Shown in pieces: positions 25,473-34,216 of a stretch of 64,000 bases of DNA. The position numbers and the translations under genes were made by a program. The DNA is from Micromonospora sp. WMMD1082 (lineage in GTDB: Bacteria > Actinomycetota > Actinomycetes > Mycobacteriales > Micromonosporaceae), in NCBI RefSeq assembly GCF_029626175.1, contig NZ_JARUBM010000002.1:4605001-4669000 (forward strand), written 5' to 3'. The notes below the pieces were generated by a model that worked only from the letters and a program-made list of their open reading frames with translations, did no database searches and was not told where the DNA came from. The stretch's first letter is position 1. Each line of letters opens with the position of its first letter.

Positions 25473-25665
25473 GTGGTCGCGCGCCGCGCCGTTGATCCGC
25501 GGCCGGCTGAGTACCTTACGGCGCCCGCGTACCGCCACGGGCCGCACGTAAGGCGGGCGTAAGGCGGACGAGCGGGCAGAGATCAGGCGGCGTACCCATG
25601 CCCCGGTGCCACCTTCGCGAGCAGAGTCAAAGTCGCCAGTTGACGACGATCGCAGGGAGACCGAC

Positions 25666-25827
25666 ATGTTCGGCAACGACCCCGACCTTCTGCTCACCCT
25701 TCACCGTACGCACGCCGCCGAGCTGCGCGCCGAGGCCGCCCGGGAGCGGCTGGCCCGGTCGGTGCCACACCGGTCGGCACGCGGCTGGCTGCGGCGCCGG
25801 CACCACCCCGACCGCAGCACCCGGTGA
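25666..25827 (+). CDS. Small basic hypothetical protein coupled to the LuxR regulator
   Basis: 53 aa: an acidic/hydrophobic start ([20 protein letters not shown]), an Arg/Glu-rich helix ([12 protein letters not shown]) and a strongly basic end ([15 protein letters not shown]). No family is recognised. ATG 25666 has a GGGAGA site upstream. Its TGA (25825-25827) overlaps a GTG at 25824 that can start the LuxR gene, so the two may be one operon. Small Arg-rich proteins of this shape are common before other genes in actinomycetes, but no function can be assigned. Confidence 0.5.
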   Translation: MFGNDPDLLLTLHRTHAAELRAEAARERLARSVPHRSARGWLRRRHHPDRSTR

Positions 25828-28793
25828 GCGCCCCTGAGCTGTCCCCGCCCGTCCCCGCCGCCCACCCGGTCGTGGGGAACGGGGCGGAGACCGGGCGTGG
25901 CATGCTCGGTGTCGTGACCGTCCGCACCCCCAGCACCCGTCTCGTCGGCCGCCAACCTGAGATGTCGCGGTTGCGGGACGCGCTCGCCCGCGCCCGTGCC
26001 GGGGAACCGGTCACCGTCCTGGTCGGCGGCGAGGCCGGGGTTGGCAAGACCCGGCTGCTGGAGGAGTTCGGGCGGTCGGTCGGCGACGATGCCCGCCTGC
26101 TGGTCGGCCAGTGCCTCGAACTCGGTGAGGCCGGGCTACCGTTCGCCCCGTTCGCCGCGGCGCTGCGGGCGGTGCTGCGCCGGGACGGCCCCGGCGTCCT
26201 CGACGGGTACGAGGCCGAGTTCGCCCGCCTGCTGCCGGAGCTGTCCCGGCCGGCCGGTGCCACCGTGCCCGCCGCCGGGCCACCCTCGGACGCTCCCCGT
26301 GGCTACCTGTTCGACCTGGTCGCCCAGCTGTTCGGCCGGCTCGCCGCCGATCAGCCACTGATGCTGGTGATCGAGGATCTGCACTGGGCCGACCGGTCGA
26401 CCCGCGACCTGATCGGGTTCCTGGTGCGGGCCGCCCGCACCGGCCGGCTGCTGCTGGTCTGCACCTACCGCACCGACGAGCTGCACCGTGGTCACCCGCT
26501 ACGGCCGTTCCTGGCCGAGCTGGACCGGGCCCGCGACGTCGACCGGATCGAGCTGTCCCGGCTGGACCGGGACGGCACCGGTGCGGTCCTCGCCGGGCTG
26601 CTCGGCGCCGAGCCGGCGGCCCGCGCGGTCGACGACATCCACGACCGTACGCAGGGCAACCCGCTGTTCATCGAGGAGCTGGCCGCGGCCGGTAGCCCGA
26701 TCGGCTGTGCCGCGCTGCCGGACACCCTGCGCGACCTGCTGCTGGCCCGGGTGGATCGGCTGCCCGAGTCGGCCCAGCGGGTGCTGCGGATCGCCGCGGC
26801 GGGCGGCAACCGCCTGGCCCACCGGTTGCTCGCCGAGGTCGCCGGGCTGCCCGAGCCTGAGCTGGACGACGCCGTGCGGGCCGCCGTCGCCGCCCAGCTG
26901 CTGGTCGCCGACCCGGACGGGGACTACGAGTTCCGGCACGCGCTGGTCCGCGAGGCCGTCCACGACGAGTTGCTGCCCGGCGAGCACGCCCGCCTGCACG
27001 CCCGGTTCGCCGCCGCCGTCGAGGCCCAGCCCCACCTCGTCGCCGCCGGCCGCGCCCCGGCCGAGATCGCCCACCACTGGTACGCGGCCCACGACCACCC
27101 CCGTGCCCTGGTGTCCGCCCGGGTGGCCGCCTGCGCGGCTGCCGACCGGTACGCGTACGCGGAGCAGACGCGGTTGCTGGAACGGGTGCTGGAGCTGTGG
27201 GAGCTGGTGCCCGACGCGGCCGACCGGCTCGGCATGGATCACCTGGCGGTGCTGGAGGAGACGCTCACCGCCGCGACCACCGCCGGTGACTACCAGCGCG
27301 CGCTGACCCTGACCCGGGCCGCCCTGGCCGAGGTGGACACCGACGCGCAGCCGCTGCGTGCGGCGCGGCTGCTGGACCGGCGCGGCCGGATGCTGGCCAT
27401 GCTCGGCAAGAGCGACGGCGCGACCGAGCTGCGGGAGGCGTACCGGCTGACGTCGGGGGTGCCGGACGGCCCGGAGCGGCTGGCCCTGCTCGCCGACCTC
27501 GTCGACCACCTGGCCCGGATCGACCACGCCGACGGCGCCCGGATCGGCGCAGAGGTGGCAGCGGCCGCACAGGCCGCCGGTGTGTCGGGCGCGATGCTGC
27601 CGATGCAGCTCGCGTGGCTGCGCCGAAGGGACGGTTCGGCGGATCTCGGGCTGGCCGAGCTGCGGGGGTACGCGGCGCTGGCCCAGGCCACCGGCGAGGT
27701 GACCGCCCTGGTCAAAGCGCTGGTACACATCTCCGACGTGCTCTTCGAGCTGGGCCGCTACGAGGAGTCGGCGCAGGCCGTGGTGGACGGGGTGGCCGAG
27801 GCGCGCCGGGTCGGGATCAGCCGATCCACCGGTGCGTACCTGCTCTCCAACCGGGCCGAGGCGCTGCTGGCGCTGGGCCGGTGGGCGGAGGCCGACCAGG
27901 TGTGCGCCGAGGCCGCCCGGCTCGACCTGCCCGGAGTGTCCGGGCTGCACTGGCTGCAACTACGGGCCGGGCTGCGGCTGGCCCAGGAGCATCCCCGCGC
28001 CGACGAGACGGTCGGCCGGGCGCTGAGCTTCCTCAGCAAGCCCTACCTGCACCCGCACAACCGGCTTCCGCTGTCGGAGCTGCGGATGATGGCGGCGCTC
28101 GCCGCCGACGACCGGGCCGAGGCGCTGCGGGCGGCCGAGGCGAGCCTGACCGACCCGGCGATCACCGCGCATCCCCGCTACGGCTGGCCGGTGCTTGCCG
28201 CGCTGGCCCAGGTCGCCCGGTACACCGCCGACGAAGGGCTCGCCGAACGGGTGGCCGCGTTGGCCGGCACCGTGCTGGTCCGGTTCCCCGCCGAGCGGGC
28301 GTACGCCGCCGAGGTCGCCGCCACCGTGGCACCCGGCGACGACCCGCTGACCGCCTGGCGGGTGGCGGTCGCGGCCTGGCGCACCGCCGGCCAGCCCGCG
28401 GCCCTCGCCCGGGTGCTGCTCGGGTACGCCGAGGCGGCGGCCGGCGCGGGGGAGCGGGATGGGTTGGTGTCGGCGGTGGGCGAGGCGACCACCCTCGCCG
28501 ACGGGCTCGGCGCGACCCGGCTCGCCGAGCGGGCGGCCACCCTGGCCCGCCGGGTCGGCCTGCGCGGCGCGGGTCGGGGTCGTCCGGGCGCGGATCTGCT
28601 GACCGAGCGGGAGCGGGAGGTGCTGCGCCTGGTCGCCGAGGGGCACAGCAACAGCCGCATCGCCGAGCAGCTGTTCATCTCGCCGAAGACGGCCAGCGTG
28701 CACGTCTCCCGCATCATCGCCAAGCTGGACGTGACCAACCGGGTCGAGGCGGCCGCCGTGGCTCACCGCCTCAACCTCCTCACCACCCCCTGA
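25824..28793 (+). CDS. Large ATP-binding LuxR-family transcriptional regulator (LAL/MalT-like)
   Basis: 989 aa. An N-terminal AAA/STAND ATPase begins at [21 protein letters not shown] with Walker [16 protein letters not shown] (about residues 67-81) and Walker B-like [19 protein letters not shown] long tetratricopeptide-like helical middle (about 420-890) follows. The C-terminal LuxR helix-turn-helix is [18 protein letters not shown], then [19 protein letters not shown]. Such regulators bind ATP and an inducer and activate transcription. GTG 25824 overlaps the small upstream ORF (GTGA); a shorter start at GTG 25914, seven bases after CATGCT, is also plausible, but the 30 extra codons show coding-like third-position bias. 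The regulon is unknown. Confidence 0.85.
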   Translation: MSAPELSPPVPAAHPVVGNGAETGRGMLGVVTVRTPSTRLVGRQPEMSRLRDALARARAGEPVTVLVGGEAGVGKTRLLEEFGRSVGDDARLLVGQCLELGEAGLPFAPFAAALRAVLRRDGPGVLDGYEAEFARLLPELSRPAGATVPAAGPPSDAPRGYLFDLVAQLFGRLAADQPLMLVIEDLHWADRSTRDLIGFLVRAARTGRLLLVCTYRTDELHRGHPLRPFLAELDRARDVDRIELSRLDRDGTGAVLAGLLGAEPAARAVDDIHDRTQGNPLFIEELAAAGSPIGCAALPDTLRDLLLARVDRLPESAQRVLRIAAAGGNRLAHRLLAEVAGLPEPELDDAVRAAVAAQLLVADPDGDYEFRHALVREAVHDELLPGEHARLHARFAAAVEAQPHLVAAGRAPAEIAHHWYAAHDHPRALVSARVAACAAADRYAYAEQTRLLERVLELWELVPDAADRLGMDHLAVLEETLTAATTAGDYQRALTLTRAALAEVDTDAQPLRAARLLDRRGRMLAMLGKSDGATELREAYRLTSGVPDGPERLALLADLVDHLARIDHADGARIGAEVAAAAQAAGVSGAMLPMQLAWLRRRDGSADLGLAELRGYAALAQATGEVTALVKALVHISDVLFELGRYEESAQAVVDGVAEARRVGISRSTGAYLLSNRAEALLALGRWAEADQVCAEAARLDLPGVSGLHWLQLRAGLRLAQEHPRADETVGRALSFLSKPYLHPHNRLPLSELRMMAALAADDRAEALRAAEASLTDPAITAHPRYGWPVLAALAQVARYTADEGLAERVAALAGTVLVRFPAERAYAAEVAATVAPGDDPLTAWRVAVAAWRTAGQPAALARVLLGYAEAAAGAGERDGLVSAVGEATTLADGLGATRLAERAATLARRVGLRGAGRGRPGADLLTEREREVLRLVAEGHSNSRIAEQLFISPKTASVHVSRIIAKLDVTNRVEAAAVAHRLNLLTTP

Positions 28794-28803
28794 CCCGCTG
28801 CCT

Positions 28804-28838
28804 CCCCACCGCCGCCCTCGCGGGAGGGGGCGGTGGGG
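28804..28838. terminator. Strong hairpin between the LuxR gene and lipA
   Basis: CCCCACCGCC (28804-28813) pairs with GGCGGTGGGG (28829-28838), and the interior CCCTC/GAGGG extends the stem to a four-base loop. It lies in the 49-base gap between convergent stops and can terminate both. Confidence 0.8.
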
Positions 28839-28842
28839 TGGG

Positions 28843-29826
28843 TCAGCTGGCAAGGGTGTGGCGGGCGGTGAGGGCCTGTTGGTAGAGGCGGCCGGCGCGG
28901 TAGGAGGAGCGGACCAGGGGGCCGCTCATCACGCCGGCGAAGCCGATCTCCTCGGCCTCCTCGCGCAGCTCGACGAACTCCTCCGGCTTGACCCAGCGCT
29001 CCACGGGGTGGTGCCGGGGCGTGGGGCGGAGGTACTGCGTGATGGTGATCAGCTCACAGCCGGCGGCGTGCAGGTCACGCAGCGCCTGGGAGACCTCGGT
29101 CCGCTCCTCGCCCAGGCCCAGGATCAGGTTGCTCTTGGTGACCAGGCCGGCCGCGCGGGCCTGCCGGATGACGTCCAGCGAGCGCTCGTAGCGGAACGCC
29201 GGCCGGATCCGCTTGAAGATCCGCGGCACCGTCTCGACGTTGTGCGCGAGCACCTCCGGCCGGGCCCCGAAGACCTCGGCGAGCTGCTCGGGCACCGCAT
29301 TGAAGTCGGGGATCAACAGCTCGACGCCGCAGCCGGGCTGCAGGGCGTGGATCTGCCGGACGGTCTCGGCGTAGAGCCAGGCCCCGCCGTCGGGCAGGTC
29401 GTCGCGGGCGACGCCGGTGATCGTGGCGTACCGCAGCCCCATCGACACCACCGACTCGGCGACCCGGCGCGGCTCGTCGGCGTCGAACTCGGCCGGCCTG
29501 CCGGTGTCGATCTGGCAGAAGTCGCAGCGGCGGGTGCACTGGTCGCCGCCGATGAGGAAGGTGGCCTCGCGATCCTCCCAGCACTCGTAGATGTTGGGGC
29601 AGCCGGCCTCCTGGCACACCGTGTGCAACCCCTCGCGGGCGACCAGCCCGCGCAGCTGGGTGTACTCCGGGCCCATCGTGGCCTTGACCTTGATCCACGG
29701 GGGTTTGCGCTCGATCGGCGTCTCGGCGTTGCGGGCCTCGATCCGCAGTAGCCGCCGCCCCTCCGGTGCGGGAGTCGCGGTACGCGCGGCGTGGCCGGTC
29801 GTCGGCGCGGAGTGCTCGATCGTCAC
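28843..29826 (-). CDS. lipA: Lipoyl synthase
   Basis: 327 aa radical SAM enzyme that inserts two sulfurs into octanoyl groups on lipoyl domains. Both Fe-S cluster motifs are intact: [12 protein letters not shown] (auxiliary cluster, CX4CX5C) and CTRRCDFC (radical SAM, CX3CX2C). Other landmarks are [33 protein letters not shown] and [12 protein letters not shown]; the C-terminal SSYRAG serine, a ligand of the auxiliary cluster in this family, is present. GTG 29826 lies seven bases after TAGGCT. It supplies DlaT and the glycine cleavage H protein. LipB is 3.6 kb away on the same strand instead of adjacent. Confidence 0.97.
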   Translation of the reverse strand: MTIEHSAPTTGHAARTATPAPEGRRLLRIEARNAETPIERKPPWIKVKATMGPEYTQLRGLVAREGLHTVCQEAGCPNIYECWEDREATFLIGGDQCTRRCDFCQIDTGRPAEFDADEPRRVAESVVSMGLRYATITGVARDDLPDGGAWLYAETVRQIHALQPGCGVELLIPDFNAVPEQLAEVFGARPEVLAHNVETVPRIFKRIRPAFRYERSLDVIRQARAAGLVTKSNLILGLGEERTEVSQALRDLHAAGCELITITQYLRPTPRHHPVERWVKPEEFVELREEAEEIGFAGVMSGPLVRSSYRAGRLYQQALTARHTLAS

Positions 29827-29833
29827 AAAAACG

Positions 29834-29839
29834 AGCCTA
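29834..29839 (-). promoter_or_regulatory. -10 element (TAGGCT) of lipA, leaderless spacing
   Basis: TAGGCT on the minus strand, then seven bases (CGTTTTT) and GTG 29826; no ribosome site is present. Confidence 0.55.
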
Positions 29840-30066
29840 CGCCGGGTGGCGGCCGTCGATGAACGGCAGGCGACGGCCGTCACCCCGGAAATCCTGTGAC
29901 GCCGGACACCGGGGGCGGGAAAAACACGTAACAGGACGGTCCGGCCCGGTGCTAGCGTCCCCCGGCAGAAGCGACGACGGAGCCGAGTAGCGCCCCGACC
30001 CGCCAGTTGAAGAGAGCCGCCGGTCGCTGCGAGGGGATCGCGTTGCGATTGATCGAGGAGGTAGCC

Positions 30067-31353
30067 ATGCAACGCATCCTGTCCGACCAACTCACCCCAC
30101 ACGCCGGGCGTACCGTCCGGATCGCCGGCTGGGTGCACCGCCGTCGGCTGCTCAAGTCGGTGGCCTTCCTGATCGTCCGGGACGCCGCCGGCTTCGCCCA
30201 GGTCGTGGTCACCGACCCGGCGGTACGCGCGGTGATCGAGGAACTGCCCGAGGAGACCGTCGTCGAGGTGAGCGCCACCGTGGTCGCGAACGCCGCCGCG
30301 CCCGGCGGGGTCGAGCTGACCGACCCGGCGGTACGCCCACTCGGCCCGCCCGCCGTACCGCCGCCGTTCGACCTCTACCGCCCGGCCCTCACCGCGAGCC
30401 TGCCCACCCAACTGGACAACGCGCCCGTGGCGCTGCGCCACCCGACCCGATCGGCGGCGCTGCGGATCTCGGCGGCGGCGGTGGCCGGCTTCCGGGCCGC
30501 GCTGGACGCCCGCCGGTTCGTGGAGATCCACACACCGAAGGTGGTCGCCTCGTCCACCGAGAGCGGGGCGAACGTCTTCGCGCTGGACTGGTTCGGGCGG
30601 CCCGCGTACCTCGCCCAGTCGCCGCAGTTCTACAAGCAGCTCATGGTCGGTGTCTTCGAACGCGTCTACGAGGTCGGGCCGGTGTTCCGCGCGGAACCGC
30701 ACGACACCGTACGGCACCTGGCGCAATACACCTCGCTCGACGCCGAGCTGGGCTTCGTCACCGACCACCGGGACGTGATGGCGGTGCTGCGGGACACCCT
30801 CACCGGCATGCTGGACTCGGTCGGGGAGTCCGCCGGTGGCGCGCTGGCGACTCTCGACGTGGCGCTGCCGGCGGTGCCGGCGCAGATCCCGGCCGTGCAC
30901 TTCACCGAGGCCCTGGAGATCGCCGGTGCGCCCGCCGACGAACCGGACCTGGCCCCGGCGCACGAGCGTGCGCTCGGCGAGTGGGCCCGGCGCGAGCACG
31001 GCTCGGAGTTCCTCTTCGTCACCGGGTACCCGATGGCGAAGCGGCCGTTCTACACCCATCCGGACCCGGCCCGGCCCGCCTACTCAAACGGCTTCGACCT
31101 GCTGTTCCGGGGCCTGGAGCTGGTGACCGGCGGGCAGCGGCTGCACCGGCACGCCGACTACCTGGCCGCCCTGGCGGCCCGGGGCGAACCGACCGGGCCG
31201 TACGCCGGCTACGTCGACGCCTTCCGCCACGGGATGCCGCCGCACGGCGGTTTCGCCATCGGCCTCGAACGTTTCGTCGCCCGCCTGACCGGCGTTTCCA
31301 ACATCCGCGAGGTCACCCCCTTCCCCCGCGACCTCCACCGCCTCACCCCGTAG
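30067..31353 (+). CDS. Compact archaeal-type aspartyl(asparaginyl)-tRNA synthetase
   Basis: 428 aa class II synthetase. The N-terminal OB-fold anticodon-binding domain (about residues 1-100: [34 protein letters not shown]) is followed by the catalytic core with motif 2 [20 protein letters not shown] and motif 3 [14 protein letters not shown], ending in [17 protein letters not shown] sequence. It lacks the large insertion domain of bacterial AspRS and so belongs to the archaeal/eukaryal or non-discriminating AspRS-AsnRS-like lineage. This may be a second synthetase for Asp or Asn, used for tRNA-Asn charging or self-resistance. ATG 30067 has GGAGG upstream. It sits between lipA and the TetR operon, suggesting insertion. 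Confidence 0.82.
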   Translation: MQRILSDQLTPHAGRTVRIAGWVHRRRLLKSVAFLIVRDAAGFAQVVVTDPAVRAVIEELPEETVVEVSATVVANAAAPGGVELTDPAVRPLGPPAVPPPFDLYRPALTASLPTQLDNAPVALRHPTRSAALRISAAAVAGFRAALDARRFVEIHTPKVVASSTESGANVFALDWFGRPAYLAQSPQFYKQLMVGVFERVYEVGPVFRAEPHDTVRHLAQYTSLDAELGFVTDHRDVMAVLRDTLTGMLDSVGESAGGALATLDVALPAVPAQIPAVHFTEALEIAGAPADEPDLAPAHERALGEWARREHGSEFLFVTGYPMAKRPFYTHPDPARPAYSNGFDLLFRGLELVTGGQRLHRHADYLAALAARGEPTGPYAGYVDAFRHGMPPHGGFAIGLERFVARLTGVSNIREVTPFPRDLHRLTP

Positions 31354-31354
31354 C

Positions 31355-31373
31355 CACAACTTCATGATCGACG
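31355..31373. repeat. Half copy of the TTCATGATC dispersed palindrome
   Basis: CACAACTTCATGATCGACG closely matches one arm of the 20-base palindrome at 48228-48290 (CAACAACTTCATGATCAACG). It lies two bases after the synthetase stop and before the end of the convergent TetR gene. No partner arm is present here. Confidence 0.5.
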
Positions 31374-31374
31374 G

Positions 31375-31995
31375 TCAGGTCAGGCCGCGTAGCTTTGCCC
31401 GGACGGCGCGGCGGGCGAGGGGGCCGAGGTCGTCGACCACCTCGACCAGCGTGGCCAGCCGCTCCAGCGCGTCGAAGGCGGCGCGGGCACCGGCCGGGTC
31501 GACGCCGTCGAAGAGTTCCAGACCGATGAAGGCGGCGGAGATGGCCCGGGCCAGTCCGGGCGGGTCGGCGACCGGAGCGGCCGGCGAGCCGTCCAGCAGC
31601 CGGTGCAGGACGGCCTCGATCTCCACCGTCCAGAGCCGCAGCGCCGCCGCCGTGGGGTCGGCGAGCCGAGGGTCGGTCTGGGCGCCGGCCAGCAACTGGG
31701 CCAGCACCGCCACGTTGCCCTCGGCCCGTTCCTGCTCGTGCAGCGTCCGCCCGAGGTCGAGCAGCTCGCGCAGGGAGGTCACCTCGGCGAAGCGGGCCCG
31801 GTACAGCTCGACCCGGGCCGCCGTCGCGCGCTGGCAGGCCGCACCCAGCAGGTCGTCCACGCTGCCGAAGTGGTAGAAGACCAGGGCCTGGTTGACGCCG
31901 GCCGCGGCGGCGATGGTGCGTGCCGACACGCCGGCGATACCGTGTTCACGGATCGCGGCGAGCGCGCCGTCGATCAGCTTCTCGCGGGTGCCCAT
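31375..31995 (-). CDS. TetR family transcriptional regulator
   Basis: 206 aa. N-terminal helix-turn-helix: REKLIDGALAAIREHGIAGV, then SARTIAAAAGVNQALVFYHF, followed by an alpha-helical ligand domain with a C-terminal TetR_C-like region. It is the last gene of a three-gene operon; ATG 31995 follows the DUF4166 stop by 13 bases with GGAGG between. Two TTGAGC dyads over the operon promoter are the likely operators, which would make the operon autoregulated. Confidence 0.85.
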   Translation of the reverse strand: MGTREKLIDGALAAIREHGIAGVSARTIAAAAGVNQALVFYHFGSVDDLLGAACQRATAARVELYRARFAEVTSLRELLDLGRTLHEQERAEGNVAVLAQLLAGAQTDPRLADPTAAALRLWTVEIEAVLHRLLDGSPAAPVADPPGLARAISAAFIGLELFDGVDPAGARAAFDALERLATLVEVVDDLGPLARRAVRAKLRGLT

Positions 31996-32008
31996 GGGGT
32001 CCTCCGGT

Positions 32009-32683
32009 TCACTCCCGGGGATTCTCCCGTAGCGGCCGGACGGCGGCGGGCACCGGTGCCCGGTCCGGGCGTGCGTAGCGGACCGTGAAGCTGCCGGCGT
32101 AACCGAACAGCGGGCCGAACCGGCGGCTGGTCACCGCCACCTCGATGCGGAAGTGCCCGGTCCGCTGGTCGTACCATTCCCGCACCCGGGCCTCGCCGGT
32201 GAGGACGGCGGGGCAGGCCAGGCCGTTGGAGAACCGCTGGAGCCCGCTGCGGATGCGCAGTCCGCCGGTGGCGTCCACGGCGAGGTGCAGGTCGACCGCG
32301 AGGTGCTGGTGCGTACCGAGGTAGTCGACGAGCATCCGCCGGCGAGGGCTCCAGACCATGGTGGCGTCGAAGCGCCGTCGCCGGTGCGGGGCGACCTGGA
32401 ACGTGCGGACAAAGGTGAGCGTGGGGCGGCCGTACGAGTCGGCGTAGGCGTAGTTCTCGATGGTGAAGGGGACCTGCCGGCCGGTCTCCGGGAACAGGAT
32501 GTGCCGCACGGCACCCAGCCGCAGGAAGGGCGCGGTGAACGCGGGGCCCCGCCAGATCCGGTCCATCACGCCGGTGCCCACGCAGCCGAGGTCGGCGTCG
32601 CCGTCCACCCCGAAGCGGCGGCGCAGTTGCGGGTGCAGCCGGTCGAAGTCGGCACCGAGGGCGTGCTGGAAGACGGAGGTCAC
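32009..32683 (-). CDS. DUF4166 domain protein
   Basis: 224 aa. The sequence FQHALGADFDRLHPQLRRRF at the start, GVMDRIWRG, and the beta-rich tail IEVAVTSRRFGPLFGYAGSF are typical of DUF4166, a domain otherwise often fused to the C-terminus of NAD-dependent epimerases. The function is unknown; a lipid- or polyketide-binding role is speculative. GTG 32683 overlaps the upstream stop (GTGA) and has GGAG upstream, so it is translationally coupled in the TetR operon. Confidence 0.75.
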   Translation of the reverse strand: MTSVFQHALGADFDRLHPQLRRRFGVDGDADLGCVGTGVMDRIWRGPAFTAPFLRLGAVRHILFPETGRQVPFTIENYAYADSYGRPTLTFVRTFQVAPHRRRRFDATMVWSPRRRMLVDYLGTHQHLAVDLHLAVDATGGLRIRSGLQRFSNGLACPAVLTGEARVREWYDQRTGHFRIEVAVTSRRFGPLFGYAGSFTVRYARPDRAPVPAAVRPLRENPRE

Positions 32684-33384
32684 AGCTGCTCCAGGAGGGT
32701 GGGCGGCCGGGCGGCGAGGCGGTCCAGCGGGTGGCGTCGGCACCGCCGGGCGGCCGGCGTGTGGGGATGCGGGGGCACCAGGCAGGCCGCCGCCCCGACG
32801 GCGACCAGCGTGAGCGCCGCCGCGATCGGGCCGGCGGCGCTGCCCGCCGTGCCGGCGGCCGCCACCGTGACCAGTCGCAGGACGACCTCCCGGGCGGCGT
32901 TGGCCCGGGCGCGCTCCGGTGGCACCCCGTGCTCCAGCCAGATCCGCAGCCGGTCGAACGACCACGCGGTGGCCCAGCCGAACAGGGGACGGAAGGCGAG
33001 GTCGACCAGGCGGCCGAGGCGGCCCCACCGGGGCACGTAGGAGTAGCCGGTCAGGAAACGGACCCCGTGCGGGCCCGGCAGGTAACGCCAGTAGCCCGAG
33101 CCGGCGGCGATCAGCGAACGCGGGTCGTCCGAGCCGAACCGTAGCGCCGAGGTGCGGGCGCCGTCCGGCCGGTCGCGCTCACCGGCGGATACGCCCCAGC
33201 CGTGCACGGTGAGCCCGGGGAACACCGTCGTGGCGTACCGGAATCGGGCCGGCGCGGTGCCGGGCACGGCATCGATGCGGCCGAAGCGGACGTCCCACCG
33301 GCGGTGTTCCCCGGGCTCCTGAGTCGCCCACCAGACATGTGCCAACGGTGCGTCGATGAGCGTCTCGACGTAGATCGGCCGCAT
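32680..33384 (-). CDS. SRPBCC-like protein with a C-terminal membrane segment
   Basis: 234 aa. The first about 150 residues look like a START/SRPBCC ligand-binding fold (RPIYVETLIDAPLAHVWWAT, RWDVRFGRIDAVPG, GSGYWRYLPGPHGVRFLTGY). The second part has FRPLFGWATAWSFDRLRIWL followed by a hydrophobic helix pair (about residues 175-210). It is the first gene of the operon SRPBCC, DUF4166, TetR. ATG 33384 has GGGGGA upstream. Hydrophobic-ligand sensing or cell-surface lipid modification would fit, but nothing is proven. A regulated promoter with two operators precedes it. Confidence 0.7.
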   Translation of the reverse strand: MRPIYVETLIDAPLAHVWWATQEPGEHRRWDVRFGRIDAVPGTAPARFRYATTVFPGLTVHGWGVSAGERDRPDGARTSALRFGSDDPRSLIAAGSGYWRYLPGPHGVRFLTGYSYVPRWGRLGRLVDLAFRPLFGWATAWSFDRLRIWLEHGVPPERARANAAREVVLRLVTVAAAGTAGSAAGPIAAALTLVAVGAAACLVPPHPHTPAARRCRRHPLDRLAARPPTLLEQL

Positions 33385-33398
33385 GTCCGTCCCCCGAT

Positions 33399-33446
33399 TT
33401 GAGCGACTGCTCAAGTAAGCGTAGCAAGACTTGAGCAATCGCTCAA
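33399..33446 (-). promoter_or_regulatory. Promoter and twin TetR-type operators of the SRPBCC-DUF4166-tetR operon
   Basis: Two dyads, TTGAGCGACTGCTCAA at 33399-33414 and TTGAGCAATCGCTCAA at 33431-33446, have centres about 31 bases apart. On the minus strand a -35 TTGAGC (33441-33446), 17-base spacer and -10 TACGCT (33418-33423) form a good vegetative promoter. One operator covers the -35 and the other the likely start site, with the -10 between them: a classic repression layout. Confidence 0.75.
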
Positions 33447-33463
33447 CGGGGTGGGGGTCGAGG

Positions 33464-34105
33464 TCAGACCGTGAGGATGGTCGACAGGTGACGCTCGACG
33501 ACCGGGAGCACGTCGGCCACGGTGACCGGGCGGCCCAGCTCGGCGGTGAGCGAGGTGACGCCCGCGTCCCGGATGCCGCACGGCACGATCCGGTCGAAGT
33601 ACGTCAGGTCGCAGTCGCAGTTTATGGAGAAGCCGTGCAGCGTGACGCCCCGGGCCACGCGGATGCCGATGGCGGCGACCTTGCGTGCCGGGCCGGCGTC
33701 GTCGGCCGGCACCCAGACCCCGCTGCGGCCCTCGACCCGGCCCGCCGCCAGGCCGAACTCGGCGCAGACGTCGATCAGCAGTTGCTCGACCCGCCGCACG
33801 TACGCGACCACGTCGACGGGGTCGGGCAGGCGCAGGATCGGGTAGCCCACCAGCTGCCCGGGGCCGTGCCAGGTGATCTTGCCGCCGCGGTCCACGTCGA
33901 CCACCGGGGTGCCGTCGACCGGGCGGTCCCACGGCTCGGTGCGCTTGCCGGCGGTGTAGACGCTCGGGTGCTCCAGCAGCAGCACGGTGTCGCCGTGCTC
34001 GCCAGAGACGACCGCCTCGTGCAGGCGGCGCTGCTCGTCCCAGGCGGCGGTGTAGTCGAGGACACCGGCACGTACGGCCGTCAGGCCGGAGGTCGTCGCG
34101 GTCAC
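33464..34105 (-). CDS. lipB: Octanoyl-[acyl-carrier-protein]:protein N-octanoyltransferase
   Basis: 213 aa. Transfers octanoate from ACP to lipoyl domains, the first step of lipoate synthesis before LipA. Catalytic Cys is in [13 protein letters not shown] and the partner Lys in [11 protein letters not shown]; other signatures are [14 protein letters not shown] and [23 protein letters not shown] 34105 is preferred because TAGGCT stands seven bases upstream; GTG 34138 would add 11 non-conserved residues. It is upstream of the TetR operon on the same strand with only 79 bases between, all regulatory. Confidence 0.95.
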   Translation of the reverse strand: MTATTSGLTAVRAGVLDYTAAWDEQRRLHEAVVSGEHGDTVLLLEHPSVYTAGKRTEPWDRPVDGTPVVDVDRGGKITWHGPGQLVGYPILRLPDPVDVVAYVRRVEQLLIDVCAEFGLAAGRVEGRSGVWVPADDAGPARKVAAIGIRVARGVTLHGFSINCDCDLTYFDRIVPCGIRDAGVTSLTAELGRPVTVADVLPVVERHLSTILTV

Positions 34106-34112
34106 GCGTTCC

Positions 34113-34118
34113 AGCCTA
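34113..34118 (-). promoter_or_regulatory. -10 element (TAGGCT) of lipB, leaderless spacing
   Basis: The same hexamer and seven-base spacing as lipA, before GTG 34105. It is the main reason for choosing that start. Confidence 0.5.
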
Positions 34119-34216
34119 GACCCGTACTCGCTGGTCACCAGCGGTGAGCCGGCTCACGACGCGGGCCGGGCTGACGGGCGCGGGCCGGCGCACGACGCGG
34201 GCCGGACCGGCGCCGG

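Noticed and set aside
29827..30066. T-box leader upstream of the tRNA synthetase gene
   Set aside because: No T-box antiterminator consensus (TGGNACCGCG type) or specifier stem pattern is visible in the 240-base region.
25666..34105. A secondary-metabolite cluster around the large LuxR regulator and the tRNA synthetase
   Set aside because: No biosynthetic core enzyme (PKS, NRPS, terpene, RiPP) is present nearby; flanking genes are core lipoate and nitrogen genes.
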